Shown here one piece after another: positions 1-8,905 of a stretch of 64,000 nt of DNA. Source of the stretch: Rothia endophytica (GTDB taxonomy: Bacteria > Actinomycetota > Actinomycetes > Actinomycetales > Micrococcaceae); contig NZ_CAKMSJ010000009.1 of assembly GCF_928381505.1 (NCBI RefSeq), positions 50,312 to 114,311 of the forward strand, written 5' to 3'. The position numbers were made by a program, and so were the translations under genes. The notes beneath the pieces were generated by a model. That model was not told the origin of the DNA. It made no database searches and saw only the letters and a list, made by a program, of their open reading frames with translations. How positions within the stretch are numbered: position 1 is the first letter of the stretch; each line of letters begins with the position of its first letter.

Positions 1-1630
1 AGGCCTCAGCTAGCTTCACGAAATCAGGGATGCGTTCGGTGCCCATCCCTGTCTTTAGGTGAGTATTTGAGTAACGGCCGTCGTAGAAGAGGTTCTGCCA
101 CTGGCGCACCATGCCCAACGATGAATTGTTTATCACAGCAACCTTGATGGGGATATTGTTTTGAGCACACGTTGCTAGCTCTTGGTTGGTCATCTGGAAG
201 CAACCATCACCGTCGATAGCCCACACAGTCGCTTCGGGGAAAGCTACCTTCACGCCCATTGCCGCAGGAACCGAGAAGCCCATGGTGCCCAGACCAGCAG
301 AGTTGATGAAGTGGCGGGGCTTCTCGTTCTGGATGAACTGAGCCGACCACATCTGATGCTGCCCCACGCCGGTCACGTAGTAGGCATCGGGGCCTGAGAT
401 TTCACTTAGTTTTTCAATGACATACTCGGGTGAGCCCAGGCCATCTTCGGTCTTGGTGTACCCCAAGGGGAAGGTCTCTTTGAAACGATTGACCAGTGCC
501 CACCAGTTGCTGAGGTCAGGCAACGCAGCGGCAAACTCCTCGGTGATGATGCTGGTTAGTTCGGGGAGAACGTAGCGCAAGTCGCCCACGATGGGCACAT
601 CAGCAATCCGGATTTTTGAGATTTCTGCAGGGTCAACGTCCACGTGGATAACCTTGGCACCCGGGGCAAATTCATCGACGACGCCAGTGACACGGTCATC
701 GAAACGAGCACCCAGCGCGATCAGCAGATCAGACTTCTGCATAGCGGTGACAGCCGGTACAGTGCCGTGCATGCCGGGCATTCCCAGATTCTGCGGGTCG
801 GAGTCAGGGAAGGCACCTCTTGCGGTCAGAGTAGTCACCACAGGAGCGTTGATGAGACGAGCAAGTTTCATGAGCTCTTCAGAAGCATCAGCGCGGACTA
901 CACCGCCACCTACATAGAGCACCGGGCGTTGAGCCTCGGTAATGAGCTTGGCAGCCTCACGCAACTGCTTTGAGTGACCGCGGGTTACCGGGTTGTAGCC
1001 CCGCACCTCGGTGGTGGGTGGCCAGGAGAAGTCCATCATGCCCTGCTGGGCATCCTTAGTGATATCCACCAGTACCGGCCCGGGGCGACCAGTTGCTGCG
1101 ATACGGAAAGCAGTGGCAAGGCAACGCGGGATTTCTTGGGGGTCACGCACCATAAAAGAGTGCTTGGTAATGGGCATGGTCATACCCACGATGTCGGCCT
1201 CCTGGAAAGCGTCGGTGCCGATAACTTTGCTGGAGACCTGACCTGTAATGCAGACGATGGGCACTGAATCCATATTGGCATCGGCAATAGCAGTCAGAAG
1301 ATTGGTGGCGCCTGGGCCGGAGGTAGCGATAGCCACACCAACCTTGCCACTGGCAACCGCGTAGCCCTCAGCGGCATGCCCTGCACCCTGCTCGTGACGT
1401 ACCAGAATATGGTTCAGTTGCTCGGAGTCAAAAAGAGGGTCGTAGGTTGGAAGAATTGCTCCACCGGGCAAACCAAAGATATCGGTGACACCGAGCTCTT
1501 CAAGTGAACGCACAATAGCCTGTGAGCCCGTCATTCGCTGGCTGGACGGCTGAGCCGTCTCGGTCTTGGCAGATCGAGACGAAAAAGTCTTAGCGATGGC
1601 TGCCGGGTTAATGGGATTTCCCGCTGTCAT
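1..1630 (-). CDS. ilvB: Acetolactate synthase large subunit, 3' end cut off by the window
   Basis: Condenses two pyruvates to acetolactate (or pyruvate plus 2-oxobutyrate), the first common step of valine, leucine and isoleucine synthesis. It is a cytosolic ThDP- and FAD-dependent enzyme. About 543 codons are visible from the ATG at 1630 and the frame stays open to the edge. The N-terminal ThDP-binding region carries the catalytic glutamate in [14 protein letters not shown]. The central domain has DDRVTG, and the ThDP/Mg motif [12 protein letters not shown] lies near the edge. GAGGA about 7 nt upstream supports the start. The first ~30 residues are a polar extension common in actinobacterial AHAS. 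The regulatory subunit ilvN would be expected just outside the window. The leader upstream suggests attenuation control. Confidence 0.95.
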   Translation of the reverse strand, partial: MTAGNPINPAAIAKTFSSRSAKTETAQPSSQRMTGSQAIVRSLEELGVTDIFGLPGGAILPTYDPLFDSEQLNHILVRHEQGAGHAAEGYAVASGKVGVAIATSGPGATNLLTAIADANMDSVPIVCITGQVSSKVIGTDAFQEADIVGMTMPITKHSFMVRDPQEIPRCLATAFRIAATGRPGPVLVDITKDAQQGMMDFSWPPTTEVRGYNPVTRGHSKQLREAAKLITEAQRPVLYVGGGVVRADASEELMKLARLINAPVVTTLTARGAFPDSDPQNLGMPGMHGTVPAVTAMQKSDLLIALGARFDDRVTGVVDEFAPGAKVIHVDVDPAEISKIRIADVPIVGDLRYVLPELTSIITEEFAAALPDLSNWWALVNRFKETFPLGYTKTEDGLGSPEYVIEKLSEISGPDAYYVTGVGQHQMWSAQFIQNEKPRHFINSAGLGTMGFSVPAAMGVKVAFPEATVWAIDGDGCFQMTNQELATCAQNNIPIKVAVINNSSLGMVRQWQNLFYDGRYSNTHLKTGMGTERIPDFVKLAEA

Positions 1631-1900
1631 TGGTCATCCTCGTAAAGTAGGTCAGACTGTGGTGTGATGTTGAGGCGAATGGGGTTATTCTCTAGGGTCA
1701 TAGGTTTAATCCTGGATGTGGTTTTACCTATGAAAAAACCCTCCGCTGTGGTGGGGCGAAGGGCATAGACGCTGTCAGAACACAAACAAACCTTATGCCT
1801 CGTACCCAAGAAGGGAACGCACCACAAGAATTCGAATCTGTGACTGCTGGCGTGTTGTCATACATCATATACTCACGATTTATGCCCACCAGGTCAAACT
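1631..1900 (-). promoter_or_regulatory. ilvB promoter and leader region with attenuator
   Basis: Reading on the minus strand, TTGACC (1897-1892) is followed by a TATATGAT stretch (1871-1864), a plausible if poorly spaced promoter. The ~230-nt leader then holds an intrinsic terminator (1763-1731) followed by ~100 nt to ilvB. A short frame at 1825-1793, starting GTG GTG, encodes VVRSLLGYEA, with Val-Val and Leu-Leu codons ahead of the hairpin. It could be the controlling leader peptide, but no clear ribosome site precedes it. Attenuation by branched-chain aminoacyl-tRNA is established for ilvB and leuA leaders in other actinobacteria; its use here is inferred. Confidence 0.5.
1731..1763 (-). 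terminator. Attenuator-type intrinsic terminator ahead of ilvB
   Basis: Minus strand: CCCTTCGC, a 9-nt loop, then GCGGAGGG (8 pairs, one G-U), followed directly by six T. It lies ~100 nt upstream of the ilvB start with no gene between, so it probably acts as an attenuator and not as the end of another gene. Confidence 0.75.
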
Positions 1901-2038
1901 GGTTCTATATTATGAACTTTTATGTCGCTGATATGACGCTAGGGCAATGCGACTAGGAATAAGACTGGTTTCTTTAGGTGCACACCACCACCCTGGCGCG
2001 TCACGGTATGTCATCTGTACGTAATGGTTCTAGGTGGG

Positions 2039-2066
2039 TTGCTTTCATATACTTCGTCCGTAGACT
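2039..2066 (+). promoter_or_regulatory. Leaderless-type promoter of the 2074 gene
   Basis: TTGCTT (2039-2044), 16-nt spacer, TAGACT (2061-2066), then 7 nt to the ATG at 2074. The spacing puts transcription start at or next to the start codon. Confidence 0.65.
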
Positions 2067-2073
2067 GGTGCCT

Positions 2074-2526
2074 ATGAACACCCCAGAGCTCAGCAGCACC
2101 GAGATCGGCAAGGCCCTGCACCGGGTCTTTGACACCCAAATCTTCAATTATGGTGCCTACAATCTCGTCTTTGCTTCAGGCTCATCGGTATACGCAAATA
2201 GCGACGTGGCGGCCCAGCAGCAGCCCAACCAAAACTATTTTTTGGTGGGATACAGGGACACCCCCCGTGAAGCGATTATCGCCCCCCTCGCCCTTCCTGC
2301 CATTGAAGCTACAGGGGTGCCTACTTCTGTTGATAACACCAATGCGATGCGCACCTTTATTGTAGAGGGCTGCACTTACGGCATTGAGCTCACTAACGGG
2401 ACCAGTTTTACCCTAACCTTCGAGCCTCTCATGCCAGTCGAAAGTCACCATGGGTCAGGTGTTCTGGACCAGCAGCTTGATATCGAAGACTTCAAGCGGG
2501 TCATTATCGACGCCTGGCAAATTTAG
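2074..2526 (+). CDS. Hypothetical protein, 150 aa
   Basis: Not recognised. The frame is open from 1978, but the ATG at 2074 is chosen because a TAGACT -10 box ends 7 nt before it, a leaderless arrangement seen repeatedly in this window. The product has no signal peptide or membrane segment. It looks like a mixed alpha/beta fold, with a short helical N-terminus (SSTEIGKALHRVF), several hydrophobic strands, and an acidic helix at the end (DIEDFKRVIIDAW). One cysteine is present. It stands alone between the ilvB leader and a bidirectional terminator, so context gives no function. The size and pattern loosely recall the YbjN/type III chaperone-like fold, but I cannot support that from motifs. Confidence 0.65.
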   Translation: MNTPELSSTEIGKALHRVFDTQIFNYGAYNLVFASGSSVYANSDVAAQQQPNQNYFLVGYRDTPREAIIAPLALPAIEATGVPTSVDNTNAMRTFIVEGCTYGIELTNGTSFTLTFEPLMPVESHHGSGVLDQQLDIEDFKRVIIDAWQI

Positions 2527-2582
2527 ACTGCTGGCTCAGACCGCCTAAGTATAAGTAGCGGATACACGTTCTCTGGGAAAAC

Positions 2583-2616
2583 AGAAAAGCCCTGACCGAT
2601 TGGTCAGGGCTTTTCT
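2583..2616. terminator. Bidirectional intrinsic terminator
   Basis: Perfect 15-bp stem AGAAAAGCCCTGACC / GGTCAGGGCTTTTCT with a GATT loop. A/T-rich stem bases give a U-tract in either direction, so it can end both the 2074 gene (plus) and the tRNA-Lys transcript (minus). Confidence 0.85.
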
Positions 2617-2620
2617 ACAA

Positions 2621-2696
2621 TGGTGCGCCCCCTCGGACTCGAACCGAGAACCCATTGATTAAGAGTCAATTGCTCTGCCAATTGAGCTAGAGGCGC
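2621..2696 (-). tRNA. tRNA-Lys (anticodon CTT)
   Basis: Minus-strand cloverleaf: acceptor GCGCCTC pairs with GGGGCGC, the D-loop contains AGCTCAATTGGCAGAGC, the anticodon loop is CTCTTAA (anticodon CTT), and the T-arm is GGTTCGAGTCC. CCA is encoded at 2623-2621. Confidence 0.95.
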
Positions 2697-2801
2697 TAAC
2701 TTGTCTTGCTTGTTGGCAACGAATAAATACTATACGCATATCGTGGCGCACATGCAAATCATTAAACATACTGTGATGACATACACAGCAATGGGTGAGG
2801 G

Positions 2802-3404
2802 CTAGCGCTCACCCTGGCTGCGGTAGTGAGCAATCATCTCGGGAGTAATGACGTCCATAACAGCAGTATTAATGCGTTTAACTTCAGCCGCCCCCTGACC
2901 CAGGTTTACCTCACCCGAATCAGCTGCATCATAGGAGCTACCCAAAGCACCCTGGTGGGGAGTAGAACCCTTGAGGACTTCGCCACCGCCCTGCTCTGTC
3001 AGACCTTCAATAATGTTAATCAACATGCCTCGAAATTCAGGCCTAGAGAGTTCACCTACGGATGCAAGTTTGCGGTCAATGTTTTCGGCTTCAGAAAGAA
3101 CGCGCCGCCCCTCGTCGGTGATACCAAGAAGATAGCTGCGCCGGTCAATGGTATTTCGCGTTCTAAAAATGTGACCGTGGCTCTCGAGACGAGCAAGGGT
3201 CTTACCCATTGTTTGAGCTTGGACTCCCACTAATGATGCAACTTTAACCTGAGAAATCATTCCTTCTCGGGCAATAACACCTAGGGCTGTCACGCCGGCA
3301 TGGGTCAAACCCAGCGACTTTAGCTGATCGTTCCAGCTGTACTCGAGCATGCGCGCGGCAGTTGATAATAGTCTATTGATAGACCAATTGTTAATTTCAG
3401 GCAT
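2802..3404 (-). CDS. MarR-family transcriptional regulator, 200 aa
   Basis: Winged-helix repressor. Residues ~10-140 fit the MarR fold: an N-terminal dimer helix, the recognition region SQVKVASLVGVQAQTMGKTLARLESHG, then the wing with RSYLLGITDEG (D-R-R motif at IDRRSY). A C-terminal ~55-residue tail (QGGGEVLKGS onward) is longer than usual for the family. The protein has no cysteine, so it cannot sense oxidants by thiol chemistry. It is transcribed divergently from the peroxiredoxin at 3607 with 202 nt between, so local or autoregulation is plausible. TATAAT ends 6 nt before the ATG, so the mRNA should be leaderless. The ligand is unknown. Confidence 0.88.
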   Translation of the reverse strand: MPEINNWSINRLLSTAARMLEYSWNDQLKSLGLTHAGVTALGVIAREGMISQVKVASLVGVQAQTMGKTLARLESHGHIFRTRNTIDRRSYLLGITDEGRRVLSEAENIDRKLASVGELSRPEFRGMLINIIEGLTEQGGGEVLKGSTPHQGALGSSYDAADSGEVNLGQGAAEVKRINTAVMDVITPEMIAHYRSQGER

Positions 3405-3410
3405 GTTGTT

Positions 3411-3416
3411 ATTATA
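3411..3416 (-). promoter_or_regulatory. -10 box of the marR-type gene (leaderless)
   Basis: Perfect TATAAT on the minus strand, 6 nt before the start codon at 3404. No standard -35 is obvious at 17 nt. Confidence 0.6.
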
Positions 3417-3606
3417 AGCACGTTTACCACATCAACGCATAATAATTCTCACCAGCCATTTGCCCCCCCTTCATTTTTCCAATTTTAGTTGTCCCTATTA
3501 TTTAGTCACGCCACACCTACGCATATTAGAATGGGTGGTGACTTATCTTCACCGTCCACCCCAATATTGACCTATTCAACTTTAATCAAAAGGAGAGAAA
3601 AAAGGC

Positions 3607-4077
3607 ATGTCACGCTTAGAAATTGGATCCCCGGCCCCTGCATTTACGCTACCTGCCGCTGGCGGAAACTCAGTGTCACTGAGCGATTATTTAGGGCGCA
3701 AAGTTATTGTTTATTTTTACCCCAAAGCATCAACTCCCGGGTGCACTACACAGGTCTGCGATTTTAGAGACAGCTTAGAGTCCCTATCAGCCCACGGCTA
3801 TAGCGTGCTGGGGGTTTCTCCAGACTCAGCAGAAGCCCTTGAAAAATTTATCGGCACCCAGAACCTGACCTTTCCCCTGCTGTCCGATGAAGACCACGCT
3901 GTTGCAGAGCGCTATGGGGCATGGGGAGAGAAAAAGAATTACGGCAAGACCTACACAGGTCTGATTCGCTCAACCATCGTGGTCAATGAAGACGGCATGG
4001 TAGAGGTGGCTCAGTACAGTGTGCGCGCTAAAGGGCACGTCGCTAAACTACGCCGAGATTTAGGGATTGACGCCTAA
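3607..4077 (+). CDS. bcp: Peroxiredoxin, BCP/PrxQ type
   Basis: Thiol peroxidase that reduces H2O2 and organic hydroperoxides in the cytosol. The 156-aa length is typical. The active site reads KASTPGCTTQVCDFRD: the peroxidatic cysteine is in PGCT and a resolving cysteine lies five residues later, the intramolecular disulphide pattern of the PrxQ/BCP group. The thioredoxin-fold strand VIVYFYPK precedes it. AGGAG about 12 nt upstream of the ATG is the ribosome site. It is single-gene and divergent from a MarR regulator, and is followed by tRNA-Leu. Reduction probably depends on thioredoxin or a mycothiol-linked reductase elsewhere; that is inference. Confidence 0.93.
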   Translation: MSRLEIGSPAPAFTLPAAGGNSVSLSDYLGRKVIVYFYPKASTPGCTTQVCDFRDSLESLSAHGYSVLGVSPDSAEALEKFIGTQNLTFPLLSDEDHAVAERYGAWGEKKNYGKTYTGLIRSTIVVNEDGMVEVAQYSVRAKGHVAKLRRDLGIDA

Positions 4078-4104
4078 GCTCCAGCATTTTGCAGTGAGCC
4101 TGGA

Positions 4105-4141
4105 GGTGCTGTAGCATTATTCCTGTTGTGCTTACAGCACC
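4105..4141 (+). repeat. Inverted repeat upstream of tRNA-Leu
   Basis: GGTGCTGTA (4105-4113) and TACAGCACC (4133-4141) are perfect 9-bp arms around a 19-nt loop, ending 4 nt before the tRNA. It could be a terminator-like hairpin for the peroxiredoxin gene without a U-tract, or a processing or regulatory element. The sequence does not decide this. Confidence 0.45.
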
Positions 4142-4145
4142 GCTT

Positions 4146-4227
4146 GCGCGAGTGGTGAAATTGGCAGACACGCAGGATTTAGGTTCCTGTGCCTTACGGC
4201 GTGAGGGTTCAAGTCCCTCCTCGCGCA
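4146..4227 (+). tRNA. tRNA-Leu (anticodon TAG)
   Basis: Class II tRNA of 82 nt. Acceptor GCGCGAG pairs with CTCGCGC. The anticodon stem CAGGA/TCCTG encloses TTTAGGT (anticodon TAG). There is a short variable arm and the T-arm is GGTTCAAGTCC. CCA is not encoded. An intrinsic terminator follows immediately. Confidence 0.94.
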
Positions 4228-4232
4228 CTCTC

Positions 4233-4257
4233 AAAGCCCAGGTTATCTGGGCTTTTT
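4233..4257 (+). terminator. Intrinsic terminator of tRNA-Leu
   Basis: AAAGCCCAG, loop GTTAT, CTGGGCTTT, with the T-run continuing to 4257: a 9-bp stem with a U-tract directly behind the tRNA. Confidence 0.85.
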
Positions 4258-4302
4258 GTGTATCAAAGACCAGATCGCAAGTTGCTACCAAGGGCGGTTT
4301 TT

Positions 4303-6018
4303 ATGGCTTCGAATAGAATGAGTCGGCGTCGTTTTGTGCAGATTTCGACTGCTCTCACTGCGGGCTTTGCCCTATCTGCATGTTCTACTAGCAACTCCGG
4401 TGACAGCACAAATCCAGAGGCCTCCCCCACGAGGCAAGAGAGAGTCTTCAGGTTTGCCCAGGCGGCACCGTGCCTCACACTAGACCCGGCACGTACTCAA
4501 CGCCTTGAGAGCGTCCGCATTACTGCCCAAATTCTGGATCCCTTAGTCAGAGCTGACCCCAACACGGGTGAGCCAGTCAGCGGACTGGCGCAGGACTGGA
4601 CGATCAGTGATGATGGTTTGGTCTACGCTTTTGAGCTTAATCCCCAGGCCACTTTCAGCGATGGGTCTGCAATGACAACCCAAGCCCTTGCCTCGAACCT
4701 AGAACGCTGGGAGACGCTGGGGCAGCAACCACTCACGCGCCTCACCCAGCCCTACCACCAACTTTTTGGGTCGGTAGACTCAGAGCATCAACCGCCCCTC
4801 GTCACCTCCTGGGAAATTCAGGGCAACCAGAGTCTTCGAATGACCCTTTCCCGCCCCTCCCTCTCCTTCCTTAAGGCGCTCACCCAACCGGCCTTAGGCA
4901 TTGCTCTTCCAGCACACATTGGTAAAGACGGTTATTTCACAGAGGACCCCATAGGCACTGGCGCTTTCACACTCGATCAGCGGAGCGAAGAAAGCCTACG
5001 CCTTGTAACCAACCCCCATTATGTCGGCCCCGAGCCAGGAATTGACGTGCTGGAGTTCCTCTCTATCCCCGACGCCGAAAAGCGCTACTATTCGCTGCTT
5101 CAGGGAAACGTGGACGCCTTTGATCAGATAGGGCTCAAAGATTATGTACCGCTAGCACTCGATGGGTACGCAGTTCAAACCCGTGACCCCTATGCGGTGG
5201 CTTATGTGAGCATTAACCTTTCTCACCCAGCCTTTGCAGATGCCCTCACACGCCAAGCACTCGCCCACGCGATTGACCGAAGCAAAATTGCTGCAGACTA
5301 CTACCCGCAAGGCACCTCAACAGCCTATGACTTTCTGCCCGCCCTTTTTCAGACTCGACACGAAAAAGCTCGTGAGCACTACAGTTACGACCCAGCTACA
5401 GCCGCGTCCCTCCTCAAGGATTCAACCTACGAGGGTGAGCCCATCGACTTTTATTACCCCGTTCAGGTTTCGCTGGCAGCTCTGCCCGCCCCCGAGGCAA
5501 TCTACTCTGTCATCTCAGCTAACTTAGTAGCAGCCGGCTTCAATATCGTGCCTAAGCCCTACAGATGGGATGCACCCGATTCTGAGGACATCCCAGCTCA
5601 CCACCCCGACTACGGGCTTGAGCTCACAGGCTTCCTGGGCACCTTCAGAGACCCCTCTGCCTTCCTGGGTAAGGTTCTAGCTCCAGCTTCGACTGCACCG
5701 GACTCACTCACGGTGCCCCCAGCGTCCAGTCCAGCTAGCTCCCCCTCAGCAAGCCCGAGCCCAGAAATGCCTGCCGCTGAGACAACAAGTTACGCTGAAA
5801 TAATAGAAGCCCTGCGGGCAGCGGACGTCATTGAGGACGTTGAGGCGCGCAGGTCAGCCTACCGCGACATCAATGCCACATTAGCTCTTTTACTCCCAGC
5901 TATCCCCCTCACCTACCCCGTCTCAGGGGTAACCCAAGGGCCCCGCGTGCGAACCTACGGTGTCGAAGCCACTGGTCTAGACGGTTTCAACAGGATAGAG
6001 ATGCGCGAAGGTCAGTAA
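4303..6018 (+). CDS. ABC transporter substrate-binding lipoprotein, family 5 (DppA/OppA-like)
   Basis: Extracytoplasmic peptide/nickel-type binding protein of ~571 aa, anchored as a lipoprotein. The N-terminus has a twin-arginine-like motif (SRRRFVQ), a hydrophobic stretch, and the lipobox LSAC at about residue 26, so Tat export and lipidation are likely. The SBP_bac_5 fold shows in DPLVRADPNTGEPVSGLAQDW, GTGAFTLDQ and RQALAHAIDRSKIA. A Ser/Pro/Ala-rich insert of ~25 residues sits at about 468-493 inside the C-terminal part. The start at 4303 avoids overlap with tRNA-Leu; ATG 4318 is the alternative. No permease or ATPase lies nearby, so it is an orphan binding protein whose transporter must be elsewhere. 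The substrate cannot be predicted. Confidence 0.88.
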   Translation: MASNRMSRRRFVQISTALTAGFALSACSTSNSGDSTNPEASPTRQERVFRFAQAAPCLTLDPARTQRLESVRITAQILDPLVRADPNTGEPVSGLAQDWTISDDGLVYAFELNPQATFSDGSAMTTQALASNLERWETLGQQPLTRLTQPYHQLFGSVDSEHQPPLVTSWEIQGNQSLRMTLSRPSLSFLKALTQPALGIALPAHIGKDGYFTEDPIGTGAFTLDQRSEESLRLVTNPHYVGPEPGIDVLEFLSIPDAEKRYYSLLQGNVDAFDQIGLKDYVPLALDGYAVQTRDPYAVAYVSINLSHPAFADALTRQALAHAIDRSKIAADYYPQGTSTAYDFLPALFQTRHEKAREHYSYDPATAASLLKDSTYEGEPIDFYYPVQVSLAALPAPEAIYSVISANLVAAGFNIVPKPYRWDAPDSEDIPAHHPDYGLELTGFLGTFRDPSAFLGKVLAPASTAPDSLTVPPASSPASSPSASPSPEMPAAETTSYAEIIEALRAADVIEDVEARRSAYRDINATLALLLPAIPLTYPVSGVTQGPRVRTYGVEATGLDGFNRIEMREGQ

Positions 6019-6158
6019 CTTAAGAGCGCACAACCTGCCTTTGTTATGAGCGAGGTGTAATGTGTACTACGCTAAACAGTGAACCAGGGGCAGCCGGTGC
6101 TGCCCGCTCAGCGTGGTGTCCAGCGTCGGTCACCACTTTCTAGTGACGGAGTGTCAAA
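6019..6158 (+). promoter_or_regulatory. mqo upstream region with hairpin
   Basis: TTGTTA (~6041) and TACTAC (~6065) with an 18-nt spacer form a weak promoter candidate. The leader holds a hairpin GGGCAGC-CGGT-GCTGCCC (6088-6105). A small inverted repeat, GTCAC/GTGAC, ends next to the GGAG ribosome site at 6147. Regulation through this leader is only a possibility. Confidence 0.35.
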
Positions 6159-7637
6159 GTGGCAAGCGAAGTTAAAACTGACGTCGTGCTCGTCGGTGGC
6201 GGTATCATGAGCGCCACCCTCGGTGTTTTCCTCAAAGAAGTTGAACCCACATGGGACATCACTCTGCTGGAACGTCTGGACGCGGTAGGCCAGGAATCCT
6301 CCAACCCGTGGAACAATGCTGGTACCGGCCACTCAGCACTCTGCGAACTCAATTACGCCCCCCTTGGTGCTGATGGCACCGTTAATCCCACTAAGGCTAT
6401 TGCTATCAACGAGCAGTTTCAAATAAGCCGCCAGCTCTGGGCTTCGCTCGTTGAAGAGGGGAAGATCAAAGACTCCTCCTTCATCAACCCTGTGCCACAC
6501 ATGTCACTGGTTTTTGGTGATGCCCACGTAAATTACCTGGGTAAGCGTTTTGAGGCATTTCAGGACCAGAAGCTCTTTGAGCGTATGAAGTTCTCAACCA
6601 ACCTTGAACAAATTCGTGAGTGGGCTCCTCTTTCGGTCAATGGGCGCGATATTCATCAGAAGATTGCAGCAACCTGGTCCCCCGAAGGCACCGATGTTGA
6701 TTTCGGTAACCTCACCACCCAGATGACTAACTACCTGGTCAGCAAGGGTGTAACGGTCAAGTACGGCCAGCAGGTCACGGATGTAACGAAAGAATCAGAT
6801 GGAACCTGGACGGTAAAGGTTAAGGACCGTCTCAACCGTGATCACGGTTCAACGATTCGAGCAAAGTTCGTGTTCCTGGGTGCCGGTGGTGGCGCCCTGA
6901 GCCTCCTGCAGAAATCAGGAATTAAAGAAGGTAAGGGCTTTGGCGGTTTCCCCGTCTCCGGTCTTTTCTTCCGCAACACCAACGAGCAGACCGCCCTTCA
7001 GCATAATGCCAAAGTTTACGGACAGGCTTCGGTAGGCGCACCTCCCATGTCAGTGCCCCACCTCGATACACGCTATGTCAATGGCAAGCGTTCGCTGCTC
7101 TTTGGCCCTTACGCTGGCTTCAAAACCAACTTCCTGAAGCAGGGCAGCCTCCTTGACCTACCACTCTCACTGCGCCCTGATAACGTATACCCCATGATTC
7201 GTGCCGGCCTAGCCAATATGGATCTCACCAAATATCTCATTGGTGAACTACTGAAAAACCGCGAAAAGCATGTGCTCTCCCTGCGCGAGTATTACCCCGA
7301 AGCTGTAGCCGATGAATGGGAACTCATCACCGCAGGTCAGCGTGTTCAGGTCATCAAAAAGGACAAGAAGGCTGGAGGCGTTCTACAGTTCGGAACCGAG
7401 CTCATTACCTCAGGGGATGGCTCCATCGCTGCTCTGCTGGGTGCCTCCCCCGGTGCGTCCACCGCTGCGCCCATCATGCTCAAGCTGATGCAACAGTGCT
7501 TCCCCACCCAGTTTGATGGTTGGGCACCCCGTATCAAGGAGCTAGTACCCGGTTTTGGTGTGCAGCTCAACGATAACCACGATCTAGCTGACGAGCTATT
7601 TGCTCACACCGCTAAGGTCCTGGGAATCAATAACTAA
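6159..7637 (+). CDS. mqo: Malate:quinone oxidoreductase
   Basis: FAD-dependent peripheral membrane enzyme that oxidises malate to oxaloacetate and passes electrons to the quinone pool, a TCA-cycle step that many actinobacteria use instead of or beside NAD-malate dehydrogenase. The 492-aa length is typical. The N-terminal Rossmann/FAD motif is [14 protein letters not shown]. It is followed by family signatures [17 protein letters not shown] and [11 protein letters not shown], and near the C-terminus [18 protein letters not shown]. The start is GTG with GGAG 8 nt upstream. It is monocistronic, closed by a strong terminator. Confidence 0.96.
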   Translation: MASEVKTDVVLVGGGIMSATLGVFLKEVEPTWDITLLERLDAVGQESSNPWNNAGTGHSALCELNYAPLGADGTVNPTKAIAINEQFQISRQLWASLVEEGKIKDSSFINPVPHMSLVFGDAHVNYLGKRFEAFQDQKLFERMKFSTNLEQIREWAPLSVNGRDIHQKIAATWSPEGTDVDFGNLTTQMTNYLVSKGVTVKYGQQVTDVTKESDGTWTVKVKDRLNRDHGSTIRAKFVFLGAGGGALSLLQKSGIKEGKGFGGFPVSGLFFRNTNEQTALQHNAKVYGQASVGAPPMSVPHLDTRYVNGKRSLLFGPYAGFKTNFLKQGSLLDLPLSLRPDNVYPMIRAGLANMDLTKYLIGELLKNREKHVLSLREYYPEAVADEWELITAGQRVQVIKKDKKAGGVLQFGTELITSGDGSIAALLGASPGASTAAPIMLKLMQQCFPTQFDGWAPRIKELVPGFGVQLNDNHDLADELFAHTAKVLGINN

Positions 7638-7650
7638 CCCTTTGGGTAAC

Positions 7651-7686
7651 TGCCGCGGCCGTCATGCGACGGTCGCGGTATTTTTT
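7651..7686 (+). terminator. Intrinsic terminator of mqo
   Basis: 13-bp stem with two G-U pairs (TGCCGCGGCCGTC / GACGGTCGCGGTA), ATGC loop, then six T. It lies 13 nt after the mqo stop. Confidence 0.88.
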
Positions 7687-7792
7687 GCCCATAATCCTTG
7701 GTCCAGCACACAGGAACCTGCAAAGTGAAGCGGCCCCTTGTGCTGATAGGATGTCTACTGAGTAATTCCCCTGCACCCTGAAGGAACACACG

Positions 7793-8899
7793 ATGTCTCT
7801 CGAAGAACAGACCATCAGCCGAGCCGCCACTAAGGGCGAGCATCGGCAAACCCCCAAGCCTGCCAAATTGACAGACGTCAGCGGTAAAAACTGGAAGTAC
7901 ATTTTCAAGCGCTCTTTCAGCGAGTTCATGAATGATGGGTGCACCGATCTCGCTGCAGCTCTCACCTACTTCACCGTGCTGTCCATCTTCCCCGGTCTGC
8001 TTGCCGTTGTTTCTCTGCTGGGTGTTTTTGGTCAGGGACAGCAGACCACCGATGCAATTCTCAATTTTCTTCAGGACTACGCTCCGGCAGATATGCTGGC
8101 CGTCATTGAACAGCCCATCACTCAGCTCACCTCGTCATCTGCAGCGGGTATCGCTCTGATTACCGGTATCGTGGGTGCACTGTGGACTGCCTCAGGTTTT
8201 GTGGGTGCTTTTGGGCGCGCTATGAACAAGATCTACGGTGTACTCGAAGGGCGCCCCATCTGGAAGCTTCGCCCCTTCAACCTGCTGGTGACCTTTGTTC
8301 TAGTGCTCATGGTAGTAGCCATGATGCTGGTTTTGCTCTCAAGCGAAGACGTCCTCAACACCATCCAGGACGCTGTTCCAGCTATCGAACTGGGCGGCTT
8401 CATCGGTATCTGGATGTGGTTGCGCTACCCCGTAATGCTGGTGATCGCTGTGGTACTTATCAGCCTGCTCTACTACGCTACCCCCAACGTTAAGCAGCCT
8501 AAGATTCGCTTCCTCACCCCCGGTGCAGCCATTGCGCTGGTCACCATGGGCCTGGCTGGTTTGGGTTTCAGCTTCTACGTCTCCAACTTCGGTTCCTACA
8601 ACGCGACCTACGGTCTCATTGGTGGCGTCATCGTCATGCTTCTCTTCATCTGGATCATGAATAATGTGCTCCTGTTGGGCGCTCAGATCGACGCAGAGAT
8701 TCAGCGCACCCGTGAGCTGCAGGCTGGCATTAAGGCCGAAGATGGGATTAAGCTGCCCCCTCGCGATGATACCCAGGCTATTAAAATTCAGCAGAAGAAG
8801 GACGACCTAGTTGAAGAGGGCCGCAAGATTAGGCTCTCCCATAACACGGTTGATTTTCAGCAGATGGCTGAGCAGAAGCAGGATGGTTCCAAGAAGTAG
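7793..8899 (+). CDS. YihY/BrkB family inner-membrane protein
   Basis: Integral membrane protein of 368 aa with about six hydrophobic segments between residues ~45 and 295. A hydrophilic, Lys/Glu-rich C-terminal tail of ~70 residues follows. Family hallmarks are the early DGCTDLAAALTYFTVLSIFPGLLA stretch (positions ~44-67), SGFVGAFGRAMNKIYGV, and the late GSYNATYGLIGGVIVMLLFIWI. The family was once labelled ribonuclease BN, which is wrong; its real role is unsettled. AAGGA lies ~8 nt before the ATG. The alpha/beta hydrolase starts 6 nt after the stop, so the two are probably co-transcribed. Confidence 0.9.
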   Translation: MSLEEQTISRAATKGEHRQTPKPAKLTDVSGKNWKYIFKRSFSEFMNDGCTDLAAALTYFTVLSIFPGLLAVVSLLGVFGQGQQTTDAILNFLQDYAPADMLAVIEQPITQLTSSSAAGIALITGIVGALWTASGFVGAFGRAMNKIYGVLEGRPIWKLRPFNLLVTFVLVLMVVAMMLVLLSSEDVLNTIQDAVPAIELGGFIGIWMWLRYPVMLVIAVVLISLLYYATPNVKQPKIRFLTPGAAIALVTMGLAGLGFSFYVSNFGSYNATYGLIGGVIVMLLFIWIMNNVLLLGAQIDAEIQRTRELQAGIKAEDGIKLPPRDDTQAIKIQQKKDDLVEEGRKIRLSHNTVDFQQMAEQKQDGSKK

Positions 8900-8905
8900 G
8901 CTGCG

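Noticed and set aside
1627..1827. 66-codon minus-strand frame in the ilvB leader as a protein gene
   Set aside because: It runs through the attenuator hairpin and lacks a ribosome site; only short leader-peptide frames are considered.
4128..4316. Open frames running through tRNA-Leu into the binding protein gene
   Set aside because: They overlap the tRNA; the ATG at 4303 with the lipoprotein signal is the credible start.
7793..8899. Naming the YihY protein ribonuclease BN
   Set aside because: Historic misannotation; RNase BN is an MBL-fold enzyme.
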